A program made the position numbers and the translations under genes. The notes beneath the pieces were generated by a model. It was not told the origin of the DNA. It worked only from the letters and a program-made list of their open reading frames with translations, and ran no database searches. From NCBI RefSeq assembly GCF_004514425.2, contig NZ_MYFN02000011.1:62001-126000 (forward strand): a DNA stretch of 64,000 bases. The letters run 5' to 3'. This document shows, in pieces, positions 61,883 through 64,000 of this stretch (within the stretch, counting starts at the first letter, position 1; each line of letters begins with the position of its first letter). The stretch comes from Shinella sumterensis (GTDB lineage: Bacteria > Pseudomonadota > Alphaproteobacteria > Rhizobiales > Rhizobiaceae).

Positions 61883-62895
61883 TGGAGACCAGAATGTCCA
61901 ACGACCAGGCCGTTCGAACCGTGCCGAGTGGAGCGCCGCGTCGCCGTGGCTTCTCACAGCACATGAACGAAATCAGCCTCTTCGTCGCTATCGTTGTGCT
62001 TTACGTGGTGTTCACGACGACAGCCAACGGCTTCATGAGCTTCAACAACCAGATCAACATCCTGCGTGACGCCGCGACGATCGGCATCGCGGCATGGGCG
62101 GCGACGCTGATTATCATTTCCGGCGAGATCGATGTCAGCGTCGGCCCGATGGTGGCCTTCATCTCGGTCGCGCTCGCCTATCTTCTGCAATGGGGCGTCC
62201 CGACGCCGCTTGCCTTCGTGCTCGCCATCATCATCGGCGCGGCCCTCGGCTCGATTGCCGGCATCTTGCGCGCCTATTTCGACGTTCCGTCCTTCGTCGG
62301 CACGCTCGGACTGTGGAGTGCACTGCGTGGCACGGCGCTGTTCATGACCGACGCACTTCCGGTGTCGATCGGTCGCAACGATATCGTCGACATGCTCGAT
62401 CGCCCCGTGCTTGGCGTACCGCCGGCCGCGATCATCATGCTCATCCTTTTCGCCGTCTTTGCCTTCGTCAGCCGCAAGACCGCATTCGGCCGTTCGGTCT
62501 ACGCCATTGGCGGCAATCCGCAGGCGGCGTTCCTGTCAGGCATCAATGTCGCGCGCATCCGGGTCCAGCTTTTCGCAATCGCCGGCGCCATGGCCGCCGT
62601 GTCCGGCATCCTCCTCCTGTCCCGCCTCGGTTCGGGCAACGCGACGGCGGCGAGCGGGCTCGAGTTCGACGTGATCGCGGCGGTTGTGGTCGGTGGCACG
62701 GCTTTGTCGGGCGGCCGCGGCTCTATGCTTGGTACGTTGCTCGGCGTGCTGGTGATCACGCTCATCGGCAACGGCCTCGTCCTGCTCGGCATCAATCCCT
62801 TTTTCCAGCAGGTCGTACGCGGTCTCATCATCGTCGTTGCCGTTCTCGCCAATATTCAGGCGATCAAGCGCGGCGCGGCGCGCAACAAGGGCTGA
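61882..62895 (+). CDS. Sugar ABC transporter permease (RbsC type)
   Basis: A 337-residue BPD_transp_2 permease with SGEIDVSVGPMVAF and VVVGGTALSGGRGSMLG. Starts possible are ATG 61882 (overlapping the ATPase stop) or ATG 61894 (MSNDQAVRT). With one permease gene it should work as a homodimer with the ATPase and binding protein upstream. Confidence 0.93.
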   Translation: METRMSNDQAVRTVPSGAPRRRGFSQHMNEISLFVAIVVLYVVFTTTANGFMSFNNQINILRDAATIGIAAWAATLIIISGEIDVSVGPMVAFISVALAYLLQWGVPTPLAFVLAIIIGAALGSIAGILRAYFDVPSFVGTLGLWSALRGTALFMTDALPVSIGRNDIVDMLDRPVLGVPPAAIIMLILFAVFAFVSRKTAFGRSVYAIGGNPQAAFLSGINVARIRVQLFAIAGAMAAVSGILLLSRLGSGNATAASGLEFDVIAAVVVGGTALSGGRGSMLGTLLGVLVITLIGNGLVLLGINPFFQQVVRGLIIVVAVLANIQAIKRGAARNKG

Positions 62896-62903
62896 GGCGC
62901 GCT

Positions 62904-63800
62904 ATGGCGATAATCGATATCGGCAAGGGCGATCTCTCGGCACGCATCTCCACGGCCGGCGGCCTCGTGCTCGGGCTGTGGTGGCACAGGGATGGGGCAT
63001 CGGTTCCCCTGTTGCGGCCAGCACCCGGGGATGATGCCGACGCGCTTGCTTCCGGCTGCTACCCGCTGGTTCCCTTCGGCAACCGGGTGCGCGGCAATGC
63101 CTTCCGCTTCGAAGGACGGGACTATCGCTTTCAGCCGAACACCGATTGGGACCCGCATTATCTGCATGGTGAAGGCTGGCAGGCCGACTGGTCGGTTCTG
63201 CAGCACGGCGCGGATGCGGTTACGCTCTCCTTCGCGCATCTGAGCGGCGAGGGTACGCCATATCGGTATGAAGCGCAGCAGCGCTTCGCCGTAAACGATG
63301 GAGCCTTCGTGCTCGGCTTGTCGGTGACGAACCGCGGCGATGCGGCGCTGCCCTTCGGGCTCGGTTGGCACCCGTATTTCCCGATGACGCCGGAAACGAT
63401 ATTGCTGGCGCCCGCCACCCGGTACTGGACGGAGGTAGAAGGCTGGCTGCCCGGCGAGGCCGTGGATATTCCGGAAGATGTCGATTTCCGCTCGCCGCGT
63501 TCCCTGCCGCATCGCTGGGTAAACAACGGTTTCGAAGACTGGTCGGGCGAGGCACGTATAGACTGGCCGGAGCGCGCGACGCAGCTGTCGCTCAGCGCCG
63601 ATCCGCTGTTTCGCCATGCTTTCGTCTTCGTGTCAGATACCGGTTTCGATCCGGCGTTCCAGCGTGACTATTTCTGCTTCGAGCCGATGTCACATCTTGC
63701 CGACGGCCAGAACATGCCGGGGCTCGGCGACCTTAAAGTGCTCCGCCCGGGAGAGACATTGTCCGGCAGCGTGCGCCTGACGCCGACCAGGCTGGCCTGA
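62904..63800 (+). CDS. Aldose 1-epimerase (galactose mutarotase family)
   Basis: A 298-residue beta-sandwich protein with the mutarotase pattern: NRVRGNAFRFEGRDYRF, then DPHYLHGEGW with H88 and LGWHPYF with H156 as the likely acid/base pair, and a C-terminal acidic region (FCFEPMSHLAD). It interconverts sugar anomers, preparing the imported sugar for the next enzyme. The ATG at 62904 is 8 nt after the permease stop; the very long upstream open frame is a shadow of the permease gene. Confidence 0.9.
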   Translation: MAIIDIGKGDLSARISTAGGLVLGLWWHRDGASVPLLRPAPGDDADALASGCYPLVPFGNRVRGNAFRFEGRDYRFQPNTDWDPHYLHGEGWQADWSVLQHGADAVTLSFAHLSGEGTPYRYEAQQRFAVNDGAFVLGLSVTNRGDAALPFGLGWHPYFPMTPETILLAPATRYWTEVEGWLPGEAVDIPEDVDFRSPRSLPHRWVNNGFEDWSGEARIDWPERATQLSLSADPLFRHAFVFVSDTGFDPAFQRDYFCFEPMSHLADGQNMPGLGDLKVLRPGETLSGSVRLTPTRLA

Positions 63801-63842
63801 AACGAAACGACGATTTGCCGAAGACCGGCAGGAGATGGCGCG

Positions 63843-64000
63843 ATGCCGCAAGAGACAAGCTACGATTACATCATCGTCGGGGGCGGCAGCGCGGCCTGTG
63901 TCGTCGCCGCGCGGCTTGTGAAGGAGGCTCGCGCCCGCGTGCTCATGCTCGAGCGCGGTCCGCGCAAGGCCAATCCCATCATGCACTTTCCGGCCGGCTA
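63843..64000 (+). CDS. GMC-family oxidoreductase, N-terminal fragment (runs off window)
   Basis: Only about 52 residues are inside the window. They start with the FAD-binding motif YDYIIVGGGSAACVVAARL and continue with VLMLERGPRKANPIMHFPAG, the N-terminal signature of choline dehydrogenase/glucose oxidase-like GMC flavoproteins. It is 42 nt after the mutarotase gene with GGAGA upstream, in the same operon, so it probably oxidises the imported sugar or a derivative (inference). Confidence 0.85.
   Translation, partial: MPQETSYDYIIVGGGSAACVVAARLVKEARARVLMLERGPRKANPIMHFPAG

Noticed and set aside
62094-62903. N-terminal extension of the aldose epimerase by 270 residues
   Set aside because: It is an out-of-frame reading of the permease gene; the mutarotase fold starts at the ATG at 62904.

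Overview
The window is GC-rich, densely packed DNA from an alphaproteobacterium, most likely Rhizobiales (Rhizobium, Ensifer, Shinella or Agrobacterium type). The strongest evidence is a complete rhamnose locus with the rhizobial layout: rhaRSTPQUK diverging from rhaD-rhaI, with RhaI of the rhizobial isomerase type and RhaD as an aldolase-dehydrogenase fusion. There are no rRNA, tRNA, replication, insertion-sequence or CRISPR features. Seven ABC importers in 64 kb, each beside catabolic enzymes and usually its own regulator, suggest a nutrient-scavenging region of the kind carried on rhizobial megaplasmids or secondary chromosomes (inference).

Layout. 1-5334: FGGY sugar kinase (5' end outside the window), sugar (CUT2) ABC importer and a ketose 3-epimerase-like TIM barrel. 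5386-16113: rhamnose uptake and catabolism. 16110-17947: MmyB-type regulator diverging from an atypical SDR. 17944-20925: autotransporter with an alternating internal repeat. 21051-31055: hydantoin-like cluster with amidase and LuxR regulator diverging from a polyamine-type importer, an Asp/Glu/hydantoin racemase, a DUF917 protein and HyuA. 31154-31834: lone DUF2161 nuclease-fold protein. 31847-39481: LysR regulator diverging from an amino-acid-type importer, a HpaI-type aldolase, a D-type FAD dehydrogenase and an L-type FMN 2-hydroxyacid oxidase. 39664-43906: DUF1963 protein convergent with an exported TPR-CHAT protein. 44118-51430: TetR regulator, quinate/shikimate dehydrogenase-like protein, CUT2 importer with two permeases, and a cyclase-family hydrolase. 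51440-58045 (minus strand): GntR/UTRA regulator, nanE, nanK and a CUT1 importer, probably for N-acetylmannosamine or a related amino sugar. 58204-64000: FadR-type regulator diverging from a CUT2 importer, aldose 1-epimerase and the start of a GMC oxidoreductase.

How it works together. Most modules pair a periplasmic binding protein and importer with the enzymes for the first catabolic steps. Five of the seven binding-protein genes are followed by GC-rich stem-loops, which would help make the binding protein in excess over its membrane partners. The less familiar modules are the DUF917/HyuA/racemase cluster, the quinate/shikimate dehydrogenase-like gene attached to a sugar-type importer, the aldolase with paired D/L 2-hydroxyacid oxidases, and the exported CHAT protein. 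There is no gene-free stretch longer than 300 bases.
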